Shown here piece after piece: positions 1-6,174 of a stretch of DNA of 6,174 nucleotides; positions within the stretch are counted from its first letter, which is position 1; each line of letters starts with the position of its first letter. The notes under the pieces are model-generated. The model worked only from the letters and a program-made list of their open reading frames with translations, was not told where the DNA came from and did no database searches. The stretch is from Asaia bogorensis (lineage in GTDB: Bacteria; Pseudomonadota; Alphaproteobacteria; Acetobacterales; Acetobacteraceae): the NCBI GenBank assembly GCA_945874515.1, contig CAMCHA010000170.1, forward strand, positions 1 to 6,174, written 5' to 3'. The translations under genes and the position numbers were made by a program.

Positions 1-1164
1 GCTCATTTTCAGCACGGACGCCAACACATCTTCTGTGTGTTCGCCAAGCACGGGCGGCGCGCTGCGATAGCTGGGCGGAGTCGCGGAAAGCTTCACGGGA
101 TTGGCAATCACCTTCACCGTCTCGCCACTGCCATGGGCCATTTCCACGACCATTTCGCGCGCCTGCACATGCGGGTCGGCGAAAACCTGTTCCAGCGTAT
201 TGATGGGGCCACACCCGATCTTGAGCGCTTCCAGCGCATCAATCCATTCCGCCGTGGTTTTGGATTTCATCACGGGCGTGAGTGCATCCGTCACCAATTG
301 GCGGTTTTGTACGCGGATCGGGTTGGTGGCGAAGCGTGGGTCGGCCAGAAGCGCTTCCTGGCCGAAAGCCTTGCAGAAGCGTTCAAAAGTCGGGTCATTG
401 CCAACGGCCAGGATAAGATAGCCATCCTTGGTCGGGAATTCCTGATAGGGCGCGATATTGGGGTGCTGATTGCCAAGCCGTGCCGGGTTTTCGCCCGTCG
501 CCAAATAATTCATGCCCTGGTTGGCAAGCCAAGCCACATGCGTGTCCAGCATGCCGATATCAATCTGCTGGCCTTGGCCCGTGCTGTTGCGATGGTTCAC
601 CGCCGCCAGAATACCAATGCAGCCATAAAGCCCTGCGAAAAGATCCGCGACCGGCACGCCAACCTTTTGCGGTGATCCATTTGGCTCACCCGTGAGCGAC
701 ATGACACCGCCCATGGCCTGGATCAGCGCATCATAACCCGGGCGCGGCGCGTAAGGGCCGGTCTGACCAAAGCCGGTGATGGAACAATAGATCAGCCGCG
801 GATGGGTCTTCGCCAATTGCTCATAGCCCAGGCCGTATTTGGCCAAGGCGCCGACCTTGAAGTTTTCCACCAGGATATCGCAATGCTCGAGCAGCTTATG
901 GATGATCGCCTGGCCCTCGGGCTTGGCGATATCCAGTGTCACGGATTTCTTGTTGCGATTGACGCCAACGAAATAGGCGCTTTCCTTCGTATTCGGCACG
1001 AAGGGCGGCGCGAAGCCGCGCGTATCATCGCCGGCTTCCGGGCGTTCAATCTTGATCACTTCGGCGCCCAAATCGCCCAGCATCTGCGTGCAGGTGGGGC
1101 CGGCCAGAACGCGCGTTAGGTCAAGAACACGAAGACCAGTTAAGGGACCAATGGGGGCAGCCAT
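1..1164 (-). CDS. CaiB/BaiF (class III) CoA-transferase, 3' end cut by the window edge
   Basis: Class III CoA-transferases move CoA between acyl-CoA thioesters and free carboxylic acids in the cytosol; formyl-CoA transferase and CaiB are examples. I translated 388 codons that stay open to position 1. The N-terminus carries the family signature VLDLTRVLAGP (13-23) followed by LGDLGAEVIKIERP (29-42) and VNRNKKSVTLD (68-78). GFGQTGPY lies at 131-138. Asp174, in PVADLFAG, aligns with the catalytic aspartate that forms the acyl-enzyme anhydride in formyl-CoA transferase. The visible end, LGEHTEDVLASVLKMS, is the usual family C-terminus, so probably only a few residues are missing. The ATG at 1164 has a good Shine-Dalgarno, GAGAGGAA, about 7 bases upstream. 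The gene lies 38 bases after trpA with no terminator between, so co-transcription is likely. The substrate cannot be read from sequence; the formyl-CoA transferase name is often given to such proteins without proof. Confidence 0.93.
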   Translation of the reverse strand, partial: MAAPIGPLTGLRVLDLTRVLAGPTCTQMLGDLGAEVIKIERPEAGDDTRGFAPPFVPNTKESAYFVGVNRNKKSVTLDIAKPEGQAIIHKLLEHCDILVENFKVGALAKYGLGYEQLAKTHPRLIYCSITGFGQTGPYAPRPGYDALIQAMGGVMSLTGEPNGSPQKVGVPVADLFAGLYGCIGILAAVNHRNSTGQGQQIDIGMLDTHVAWLANQGMNYLATGENPARLGNQHPNIAPYQEFPTKDGYLILAVGNDPTFERFCKAFGQEALLADPRFATNPIRVQNRQLVTDALTPVMKSKTTAEWIDALEALKIGCGPINTLEQVFADPHVQAREMVVEMAHGSGETVKVIANPVKLSATPPSYRSAPPVLGEHTEDVLASVLKMS

Positions 1165-1170
1165 GAAGTT

Positions 1171-1178
1171 TTCCTCTC
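1171..1178 (-). promoter_or_regulatory. Ribosome binding site of the CoA-transferase
   Basis: On the minus strand GAGAGGAA precedes the ATG at 1164 by 6 bases (GAGG core 8 bases away). It is the strongest Shine-Dalgarno in the window and fixes the start of the CoA-transferase. It suggests this gene is translated independently of trpA even if it shares the transcript. Confidence 0.7.
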
Positions 1179-1190
1179 AGCAACAAGTAA

Positions 1191-1210
1191 GCTCAGGCGC
1201 GCTCAGGCGC
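1191..1210. repeat. Perfect 10-base tandem duplication across the trpA stop
   Basis: The plus strand reads gctcaggcgc twice in a row. On the coding strand the unit is GCGCCTGAGC and contains the TGA stop of trpA (1203-1205), so the second copy gives a second TGA just downstream, in the trpA-CoA-transferase gap. It looks like a replication-slippage duplication that leaves the TrpA C-terminus unaffected. Confidence 0.85.
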
Positions 1211-2039
1211 CTTTCTTCACGCTTCGCACTGCGCTGGCCAATGTCTTCACCTGATCGAGCACCTTCTGCGCCGTGCCTGGTTTGGCGCGGCCTTCCGCAT
1301 CCAGATCATTCGCCAGAACATCAATCAACGCTGAAGCCACCACCGCACCATCGGCGATCTGCGCGGCTTCCGCTGCCTGTTCCGGTGTGCGCACGCCAAA
1401 GCCAATCGCGATTGGCAGCTTGGTGTGTTTGCGGATGCGCGGAATAGCCTCGGCTAATTCTGCGCCGGTGGCGCTGCGTGTGCCGGTGATGCCGGTGATG
1501 GCGACGTAATAGATGAAGCCGGATGTGGCGGCCAAAACCTTGATCATGCGTGCATCATCTGTGGTCGGCGCAATCAGGCGGATCATATCAAGCCCGGCAG
1601 CACGCGCTTGGGGTTCGATCTCATCCGCTTCTTCCGGTGGCACATCCACAATGATCAGGCCATCCACGCCCGCCGCAGCCGCATCGGCGCAGAAATTCGC
1701 GCCATAGGACAGGATGGGATTATAATAGCCCATCAGAATGATCGGCGTTGCGGCATCTTCGGCGCGAAATTCATGCACCATTCGAAGCGTGCCGGCAAGC
1801 GTCGCCCCCGCCTTCAACCCGCGCTGACCGGCGCGCTGAACGGTTGGGCCATCGGCCATCGGGTCCGTGAAGGGGCAGCCGATTTCAATCAAATCCGCGC
1901 CGGCGCCTGGAAAGCCACGCAGGATTTCCATGGATGTCGCAAGGTCCGGATCGAAAGCTTCCAGAAATGGTATCAAGGCGCCGCGCCCTTCGGCGCGAAG
2001 GGCCGCGAAGCGCGCGGCGATACGGGGAGTTCCTGTCAT
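1203..2039 (-). CDS. trpA: Tryptophan synthase alpha subunit
   Basis: TrpA cleaves indole-3-glycerol phosphate to indole and glyceraldehyde 3-phosphate and passes indole through a tunnel to TrpB. From the ATG at 2039 the product is 278 residues, normal for this TIM-barrel family. The catalytic glutamate is Glu52 in LIEIGCPF and the catalytic aspartate is Asp63 in DPMADGP. The loop 6 motif ITGITG (around 181-186) and the phosphate-binding strands GFG (213-215) and VVASALI are present. No tryptophan residue occurs in the protein. Two positions differ from the usual pattern: FDPD at 29-32, where most homologues have GDPD, and Ala235 before Ser236, where enteric TrpA has Gly. An alternative GTG start at 2048 overlaps the trpB stop as GTGA and adds three residues. 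I prefer the ATG because MTGTPRIAARFAAL fits the usual N-terminus, but neither start has a strong Shine-Dalgarno and translational coupling to trpB is expected. Confidence 0.97.
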   Translation of the reverse strand: MTGTPRIAARFAALRAEGRGALIPFLEAFDPDLATSMEILRGFPGAGADLIEIGCPFTDPMADGPTVQRAGQRGLKAGATLAGTLRMVHEFRAEDAATPIILMGYYNPILSYGANFCADAAAAGVDGLIIVDVPPEEADEIEPQARAAGLDMIRLIAPTTDDARMIKVLAATSGFIYYVAITGITGTRSATGAELAEAIPRIRKHTKLPIAIGFGVRTPEQAAEAAQIADGAVVASALIDVLANDLDAEGRAKPGTAQKVLDQVKTLASAVRSVKKGA

Positions 2040-2044
2040 GACAC

Positions 2045-3262
2045 TCACATCGTAACGCCAAGGGCACGCGCCACGGTGAAGATATCCTTATCGCCACGGC
2101 CGCACATATTCATGATGATCAGCTTATCCTTGGGCATGCTGGGCGCTATCTTGATGACATGCGCCAGCGCATGCGCGGGTTCCAAGGCCGGGATAATGCC
2201 TTCCATTCTGGAGCAAAGCTGGAAGGCCGATAGCGCCTCATCATCCGTGGCACTCGTATACTCAACGCGCTTGATGTCATGCAGCCAGGAGTGTTCGGGG
2301 CCTACACCAGGATAATCCAGGCCGGCGCTGATGGAATGCGCTTCCATGATCTGGCCGAATTCATCCTGCAACAGATAGGTGCGGTTGCCATGCAGCACGC
2401 CGGGGCGGCCCTTGGAGAGCGAGGCCGCGTGTTCTTCCGTATCCACACCCTTGCCGGCGGCTTCCACGCCATGCATTGCAACGCTTGCGTCATCCAGGAA
2501 GGGGTAGAACAGCCCCATGGCATTGGAACCGCCGCCAATCGCCGCCACCAGCAAATCTGGCAAGCGCCCTTCAGCGGCCAGCATTTGCTCGCGCGCTTCC
2601 GTGCCAATGACGGATTGGAAATCGCGCACCATCATCGGGAAGGGATGCGGGCCGGCGACCGTGCCGATGCAGTAATAGGTATCGTGCACATTGGCGACCC
2701 AATCGCGCAGCCCTTCATTCATCGCATCCTTCAGCGTCGCAGCGCCGGATGTCACGGGCACAACCTCCGCCCCCAACAGCTTCATGCGAAACACGTTCGG
2801 CTGCTGGCGTTCCACATCGGTGGCGCCCATGAACACCGTGCAAGGCAGGTCAAACAATGCACAAGCAGTCGCTGTGGCAACTCCATGCTGCCCGGCGCCG
2901 GTTTCCGCGATGATGCGCGCCTTGCCCATGCGCTTCGCCAGCATGATCTGCCCCAGCACGGCATTGATCTTATGCGCGCCGGTATGATTCAGCTCATCAC
3001 GCTTGAAATAAATTTTCGCACCGCCAAGCTTTTGCGTCAGGCGTTCCGCCAACCAAAGCGGGCTAGGCCGACCCACATAATGGGTCAGAAGCCGGCGCCA
3101 TTCATTCATAAAGGCAGGGTCGTGCTTCGCTTCCTCATAGGCTTTTTCAACCTCAAGGATCAGCGGCATCAGCGTTTCAGCGACGAAACGCCCACCATAA
3201 GGGCCGAAGCGGCCACGGGCGTCAGGTCCTTGGCGGAGCGAATTGGGCAGCGGCTTGTTCAA
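2045..3262 (-). CDS. trpB: Tryptophan synthase beta subunit, TTG start
   Basis: TrpB is the PLP enzyme that condenses indole with L-serine to give L-tryptophan, working in the alpha2-beta2 complex with TrpA. The product is 405 residues, the standard length. The N-terminal [14 protein letters not shown] (18-31) is intact. The PLP lysine is Lys98 in HTGAHKIN and the catalytic glutamate is Glu120 in [15 protein letters not shown] (243-248) holds the PLP phosphate, Asp316 in [11 protein letters not shown] is the residue that reports the closed state, and Glu361 is in IPALE. Cys387 in CGRGDKD stands where the Salmonella enzyme has Ser377 beside the PLP pyridine nitrogen. The start is TTG: an in-frame TGA lies three codons before it, and the first internal Met (33) would remove the conserved N-terminus. 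The stop lies 5 bases before the preferred trpA ATG. No trpF precedes it. Confidence 0.98.
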   Translation of the reverse strand: MNKPLPNSLRQGPDARGRFGPYGGRFVAETLMPLILEVEKAYEEAKHDPAFMNEWRRLLTHYVGRPSPLWLAERLTQKLGGAKIYFKRDELNHTGAHKINAVLGQIMLAKRMGKARIIAETGAGQHGVATATACALFDLPCTVFMGATDVERQQPNVFRMKLLGAEVVPVTSGAATLKDAMNEGLRDWVANVHDTYYCIGTVAGPHPFPMMVRDFQSVIGTEAREQMLAAEGRLPDLLVAAIGGGSNAMGLFYPFLDDASVAMHGVEAAGKGVDTEEHAASLSKGRPGVLHGNRTYLLQDEFGQIMEAHSISAGLDYPGVGPEHSWLHDIKRVEYTSATDDEALSAFQLCSRMEGIIPALEPAHALAHVIKIAPSMPKDKLIIMNMCGRGDKDIFTVARALGVTM

Positions 3263-3268
3263 GGCAGT

Positions 3269-3273
3269 CTCTC
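3269..3273 (-). promoter_or_regulatory. Shine-Dalgarno deciding the TTG start of trpB
   Basis: GAGAG on the minus strand lies 6 bases before the TTG at 3262-3260. Together with the in-frame TGA at 3274-3272 it makes TTG the only credible start for trpB. The weak start codon could limit TrpB translation, but that is inference. Confidence 0.6.
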
Positions 3274-3286
3274 AAATTGCGTGTGT

Positions 3287-3307
3287 TTCTGGCTGTTTAG
3301 TCCAGAA
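3287..3307 (-). other. Inverted repeat in the trpB leader (second hairpin)
   Basis: TTCTGG and CCAGAA pair perfectly (6 bp) around a 9-base loop at 3293-3301. It begins exactly where the stronger hairpin at 3308-3331 ends, so the two would stack in RNA read towards trpB. There is no U-tract after it. A 5-bp alternative pairing also exists between its 3' arm (GCCAG) and the CTGGC in the first hairpin, so the two folds are partly exclusive. No leader peptide with tryptophan codons was found. Confidence 0.4.
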
Positions 3308-3331
3308 CCCGCCAGGGTCAAACCCGGCGGG
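3308..3331 (-). other. GC-rich hairpin after the nitroreductase stop
   Basis: Read on the minus strand, CCCGCC-GGG-TTTGA-CCC-T-GGCGGG folds into a 9-bp stem with one bulged base and a 5-base loop. It starts 11 bases after the stop codon of the RutE-like gene. Only two U residues follow (UUCUGG), so it is not a canonical intrinsic terminator. It may be a weak terminator, a 3'-end stabiliser, or part of a trpB leader structure. If it does terminate, trpBA would need its own promoter in 3263-3307, where I see no clear -35/-10 pair. Confidence 0.5.
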
Positions 3332-3342
3332 CAGGCTGCAGG

Positions 3343-3942
3343 CTATTCCAGCCGCGCGGCCTCATCAAAGGAAAGGCGTGGGCTGCGGGGGAACAGGCCG
3401 GCAGGGTCGCCATAGCCCAGATTGACCAGGAAATTGGACTTCCAGCCGGTGCCGAAAAGGAACAGCTCATCCACCTTGGCATTGTCAAAGCCGCTCATGG
3501 CGCCGACATCAAGCCCGATGGCGCGTGCCGCCAGCATCAAATAAGCGCCCTGAAGCGAGCCATTCCGAAACGCGGTCTTTTCTGCGAATTCAGGGCTGGA
3601 GGTGAACCAGGGCTTGGCATCTGCATGCGGGAAAAGCTGGCCGAGCTTGTCGTAGAAATAGCTATCGTAGCAGACAATCGCCGTGACCGGCGCGGTCATG
3701 GTTTTCTCCGTATTGCCGGCGGAAAGCGCTTCCTTAAGCTTAGCCTTGCCTTCCGACGTACGCACAAACACAAAGCGCGCGGGTGAGGAATTGGCCGAAG
3801 TCGGGCCCCATTTCAGCAGATCGTAAAGCTCATGCAGCTTGGCATCGGGCACGGGCCGGTCCTGCCACTTGTTCTGGGTGCGCGCGGCACGGAAAAGCTG
3901 ATCAAGCGCCTGATCATCAAGGGGCGCGGCAGTTTCGGACAT
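3343..3942 (-). CDS. rutE: RutE/HadB-family nitroreductase (putative malonic semialdehyde reductase)
   Basis: The product is a 199-residue FMN-dependent oxidoreductase of the nitroreductase fold, cytosolic, with no signal peptide. It resembles E. coli RutE along its whole length (family about 196 residues): [11 protein letters not shown] (21-31), [19 protein letters not shown] (44-62, FMN contacts), TAPVTAIV (83-90), [15 protein letters not shown] (103-117), ETAFRN-like [14 protein letters not shown] (149-153) and NLGYGDP (174-180). E. coli RutE reduces malonic semialdehyde to 3-hydroxypropionate in uracil breakdown. No other rut gene is in the window, so the substrate is uncertain; a general NAD(P)H:quinone or nitro/enone reductase is also possible. 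The ATG at 3942 has a GGAG Shine-Dalgarno 7 bases upstream. The gene lies 43 bases after nfu, with no terminator seen in that gap. Family assignment is firm; physiological role is inferred. Confidence 0.92.
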   Translation of the reverse strand: MSETAAPLDDQALDQLFRAARTQNKWQDRPVPDAKLHELYDLLKWGPTSANSSPARFVFVRTSEGKAKLKEALSAGNTEKTMTAPVTAIVCYDSYFYDKLGQLFPHADAKPWFTSSPEFAEKTAFRNGSLQGAYLMLAARAIGLDVGAMSGFDNAKVDELFLFGTGWKSNFLVNLGYGDPAGLFPRSPRLSFDEAARLE

Positions 3943-3985
3943 GGTTTGGCTCCGTCAGGGCAGTGAAAACACGGGGTCTATAGCG

Positions 3986-4552
3986 TCAGGCTTCCACCTG
4001 CTCCACCGCCACCACTTCCGGCACGTAATGGCGCAGCATGTTTTCCACGCCATGCTTCAAGGTGGCGCGGGAAGATGGGCAGCCCGAACAGGCGCCCTGC
4101 ATGCGCAGCCGCACAATGCCATCCCGGAAGCCGCGAAACACGATATCGCCGCCATCGCTGGCAACTGCCGGGCGCACGCGGGTATCCAGCAATTCCTTGA
4201 TTTGCGCCACGATTTCCTGATCGGCTGGCTCAAAATCTTCGGCATGTTCTTCGGCTGCGGCACCTTCCAGAATGGGCAAGCCGGCCAAATAATGTTCCAT
4301 GATGGCGCCAAGCACCTGCGGGCGCAGCGTCTGCCAATCTGTGTCAAGCGTCTTGGTAACGGTCACGAAATCCGAGCCAAAAAAGACCCGCGCGACCTCG
4401 CCAAGGCCGAAAAGCCGCTCAGCGAGGGGGGAACGACCTGTGGCTTCCTCGACGCACGTGAAATCCGCCGTGCCGCGATCGCCCAATACTTCCCTGCCTG
4501 GCAGGAATTTCAGCGTAGCGGGGTTGGGGGTGGCTTCGGTTTCGATGAACAT
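3986..4552 (-). CDS. NifU family protein, Nfu-type iron-sulfur cluster carrier
   Basis: Nfu proteins receive assembled [4Fe-4S] clusters and hand them to target enzymes. The 188-residue product has the two-domain layout of mitochondrial NFU1 and its alphaproteobacterial relatives. The Nfu N-terminal domain starts MFIETEATPNPATLKFLPG (1-19) and runs to about residue 90. An acidic linker (about 98-111, rich in Glu and Asp) follows. The NifU C-terminal domain (about 112-182) contains SDGGDI (132-137) and GACSGCPSS (153-161); Cys155 and Cys158 form the CxxC that ligates the cluster between two subunits. It differs from E. coli NfuA, whose N-terminal domain is a degenerate A-type scaffold, so I give no symbol. 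AAAGGG lies 7 bases before the ATG at 4552. It follows selO by 81 bases and no isc or suf genes are adjacent. Confidence 0.95.
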   Translation of the reverse strand: MFIETEATPNPATLKFLPGREVLGDRGTADFTCVEEATGRSPLAERLFGLGEVARVFFGSDFVTVTKTLDTDWQTLRPQVLGAIMEHYLAGLPILEGAAAEEHAEDFEPADQEIVAQIKELLDTRVRPAVASDGGDIVFRGFRDGIVRLRMQGACSGCPSSRATLKHGVENMLRHYVPEVVAVEQVEA

Positions 4553-4583
4553 GGCTTGGCCCTTTGGATAGGAGGCGGTTTCC

Positions 4584-4603
4584 GGACCTATGTGGTCCTT
4601 TTT
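4584..4603 (+). terminator. Terminator-like hairpin with T5, pointing right, in the selO-nfu gap
   Basis: The plus strand has ggacc-tatgt-ggtcc followed directly by ttttt and then ccccc. The stem is only 5 bp, but the hairpin plus T-tract has the form of an intrinsic terminator for plus-strand transcription. No plus-strand gene is known here, so it could stop antisense transcripts before they run into the 3' end of selO, or be chance. Read on the minus strand it is a small hairpin in the nfu leader with no U-tract after it. Confidence 0.25.
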
Positions 4604-4633
4604 CCCCCAAAAGGCAACAGGCGGGGCGCGATC

Positions 4634-6094
4634 TCAGGTCCCGCAGAAGGTGGCCAGCACGCGTTCTCCTGCCTTGGGCGGGTTGGCGTATTGGGCGTTG
4701 CCTGGCTGATCTTCAAAGGGTCGCGCCAATACGGCCATCAGCGCTTCAAAGGGTAGGAAATCATCGCGGTCCTCGGCTGCGCGGATGGCAGCCTCCACCA
4801 AATGATTGCGCGGTATGAAGGCCGGGTTGCTGGCGCGCATCAGCCGTGCTGGGTCAGCTTCTTTTGCCAACCTAGCGCGCCAACCCTCAGCCCAGGAATC
4901 AAATGCTCCCGGGTCGGTGAATTGCGCGCGGGCTGCCGCCGCATCGCCTGCTGCCGCATCGGCCAAAGCGCGAAAGGTCAGGGTGAAATCGGCGCCCTGT
5001 TCCGCCATGCGGCGGAGCAAATCCTCGATCAGCGCGGTATCTTCCGGCATGCGCTCCGCAATGCCGATCTTCTGCGCAAAGCGATCGAAATAGGCGGCTT
5101 CAAAGGCAGGGGCGAAGGCGCCAAGGGCCGCTTGCGCAACCTCAAGCGCTGCTTCTTCCTGTTCTGCAAGAAGTGGCAAAAGCGCTTCCGCCAGACGCGC
5201 CAGATTCCACTGTGCCATGCGCGGCTGATTGGCATAGGCATAGCGCCCGCCATGATCAATGGAACTCAATACCGTCGCAGGATCATAGGCATCCATGAAG
5301 GCGCAGGGGCCGTAATCAATCGTCTCACCGCTGATGGTCATATTGTCGGTATTCATCACGCCATGAATGAAGCCGATATGAAGCCATTGCGCGATCAGCC
5401 GCGCCTGGCGCGCAATCACGCCAGACAGCAGCGCGACATAGGGGTTTTCTGCGTGGGCCGCCGCCGGATCATGCCGCGCAATGGCAAAATCCGCGAGCAG
5501 CTTCAGCGCTTCCAGATCTTCCTGCGCGGCGAAATATTGAAAGCTGCCGACACGGATATGGCTGGCCGCCACGCGCGTCAGCACGGCGCCTGGTTGCGGT
5601 TTTTCGCGCAGCACGGCCTCACCCGTCATCGCCACCGCCAGCGCGCGGGTGGTCGGCACGCCAAGCGCTGCCATGGCTTCGCTGATGATGGCTTCGCGCA
5701 GCATGGGGCCCAGCACGGCGCGGCCATCACCACCGCGCGAAAACAGCGTGCGCCCGCTGCCCTTCAGGTGAATATCGCGCCGCTGCCCGTCACGGCCAAT
5801 CACCTCACCTATTAGAAGCGCGCGACCATCGCCCAAGCGTGGACTGAAGCCGCCGAATTGATGACCGGCATAGGCCATGGCGAGTGGCTCCGCGCCATCC
5901 GGCACAAGATTGCCGGCGAAAATCGCCGCACCCTCGGCGCCGGCAAGCGCCGCCGCATCAAGGCCAAGCGCTTCCGCGAGCGGCGCGTTGAAAAACACCA
6001 GCCGGGGCGCGGCCACGGCAATGGGCGCCTGCCGGATATAAAAACGCGCCGGCAGGCGGGCATAGCTATTGTCGAAGGAAAAGCGCGTGCTCAT
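4634..6094 (-). CDS. selO: Protein adenylyltransferase SelO (YdiU/UPF0061 family)
   Basis: SelO is a pseudokinase-fold enzyme that binds ATP in a flipped orientation and transfers AMP to Ser, Thr or Tyr of target proteins. In E. coli its targets are linked to redox control. The 486-residue product matches the usual bacterial length. [18 protein letters not shown] (75-92) is the glycine-rich region. Lys111 in [12 protein letters not shown] is the nucleotide-binding lysine. Arg174 and Arg181 in [11 protein letters not shown], Asp250-Asn251 in HGVMNTDNM and the metal-binding Asp260 in DYGP match the active-site residues of characterised SelO. Cys264 (DYGPCAFMD, activation segment) and Cys484 (C-terminal TFCGT) correspond to the pair reported to form a regulatory disulfide in E. 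coli SelO. Cys484 occupies the place of selenocysteine in vertebrate SELENOO and is encoded here by TGC. The ATG at 6094 overlaps the upstream stop (ATGA) and has no clear Shine-Dalgarno, which suggests translational coupling. Confidence 0.97.
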   Translation of the reverse strand: MSTRFSFDNSYARLPARFYIRQAPIAVAAPRLVFFNAPLAEALGLDAAALAGAEGAAIFAGNLVPDGAEPLAMAYAGHQFGGFSPRLGDGRALLIGEVIGRDGQRRDIHLKGSGRTLFSRGGDGRAVLGPMLREAIISEAMAALGVPTTRALAVAMTGEAVLREKPQPGAVLTRVAASHIRVGSFQYFAAQEDLEALKLLADFAIARHDPAAAHAENPYVALLSGVIARQARLIAQWLHIGFIHGVMNTDNMTISGETIDYGPCAFMDAYDPATVLSSIDHGGRYAYANQPRMAQWNLARLAEALLPLLAEQEEAALEVAQAALGAFAPAFEAAYFDRFAQKIGIAERMPEDTALIEDLLRRMAEQGADFTLTFRALADAAAGDAAAARAQFTDPGAFDSWAEGWRARLAKEADPARLMRASNPAFIPRNHLVEAAIRAAEDRDDFLPFEALMAVLARPFEDQPGNAQYANPPKAGERVLATFCGT

Positions 6095-6174
6095 CCCAAG
6101 CGCGGCATGGGGTTGGCGATGGGCATGGCCATTTTCGTCTTGCCGAGCGCATTCCAGCCACGATCATATTGCGG
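6091..6174 (-). CDS. C-terminal end of an unidentified upstream gene
   Basis: The frame ending in TGA at 6093-6091 is open from the window edge for 27 codons, beginning [15 protein letters not shown] and ending NPMPRLG. The stop overlaps the selO start as ATGA, a common arrangement for coupled genes in an operon. A second minus-strand frame is also open over this short stretch, so the reading frame is supported mainly by the overlap and by its GC-rich third positions. I do not recognise the family from this tail. Confidence 0.5.
   Translation of the reverse strand, partial: PQYDRGWNALGKTKMAMPIANPMPRLG

Noticed and set aside
37..675. 212-codon plus-strand open frame at the left edge
   Set aside because: It is antisense to the CoA-transferase, whose motifs are unmistakable; rich in His and Arg with no family signature.
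1..1164. Linking the RutE-like enzyme and the CoA-transferase as one 3-hydroxypropionate or malonate pathway
   Set aside because: Both could act on short organic acids, but trpBA separates them, neither substrate can be read from sequence, and no other pathway gene is present.
1608..2315. 235-codon plus-strand open frame across the trpB-trpA junction
   Set aside because: It is antisense to both conserved genes, with no motif and no ribosome site noted.
3263..3342. A classical trp attenuator with leader peptide
   Set aside because: There is no start codon followed by a run of Trp codons, and no U-tract after either stem. Only the hairpins themselves are reported.
2279..3415. 378-codon open frame on the plus strand opposite trpB
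   Set aside because: It lies antisense to a clearly conserved trpB, has the His/Arg/Gln-rich composition of a shadow frame in GC-rich DNA, and shows no known motif.
3943..3985. Promoter or terminator between nfu and the nitroreductase gene
   Set aside because: The 43-base gap shows only a ribosome binding site; no inverted repeat with a T-tract and no convincing -35/-10 pair.
4570..4712. AGGAGG on the plus strand followed by a small open frame from ATG at 4590
   Set aside because: The spacing of 14 bases is too long, the frame has about 40 codons, and it overlaps the selO 3' end antisense with no sign of conservation.
3941..4756. 271-codon plus-strand open frame spanning nfu and the selO end
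   Set aside because: It crosses two genes and a gap on the opposite strand and starts inside the RutE-like gene's leader; composition is that of a shadow frame.
4802..5815. 337-codon plus-strand open frame opposite selO
   Set aside because: It is wholly inside selO on the other strand, with shadow-like composition and no recognisable domain.

Overview
The window is a compact, GC-rich stretch of bacterial chromosome. All recognisable genes are on the minus strand and read from the right-hand end towards position 1. The protein signatures (an Nfu-type NifU protein with the mitochondrial NFU1 layout, alphaproteobacterial-looking TrpA and TrpB, a class III CoA-transferase) point to an alphaproteobacterium. 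Rhodospirillales/Acetobacteraceae is my best guess, but that is inference from remembered sequence style, not from a search.

In transcription order (right to left): the last 27 codons of an unidentified gene (6174-6091); selO, a protein adenylyltransferase (6094-4634), whose ATG overlaps the previous stop as ATGA; an Nfu-type iron-sulfur carrier (4552-3986); a RutE-like FMN nitroreductase/malonic semialdehyde reductase (3942-3343); trpB (3262-2045), which starts at TTG; trpA (2039 or 2048 to 1203); and a CaiB/BaiF class III CoA-transferase (1164 to beyond position 1), cut by the window edge only a few residues short of its expected C-terminus. Gaps between genes are 81, 43, 80, about 5 and 38 bases, so there is no long non-coding stretch. 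There are no tRNA or rRNA genes, mobile elements, CRISPR arrays or phage genes that I can see.

The genes fall into two functional blocks. On the right are redox and iron-sulfur housekeeping functions: SelO with its redox-active cysteine pair, Nfu, and a flavin nitroreductase. On the left is the tryptophan synthase pair trpBA, which makes the alpha2-beta2 complex converting indole-3-glycerol phosphate plus serine to tryptophan. trpF, often next to trpB in alphaproteobacteria, is not here. The CoA-transferase follows trpA closely enough to share its transcript. The 80-base gap before trpB holds two back-to-back inverted repeats and is the only place in the window with visible non-coding structure of possible regulatory meaning.

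I found no convincing novel system. The points most worth a second look are the tandem hairpins before trpB, the TTG start of trpB, residue substitutions at normally conserved ligand-binding positions of TrpB and TrpA, and the SelO-Nfu-nitroreductase neighbourhood.
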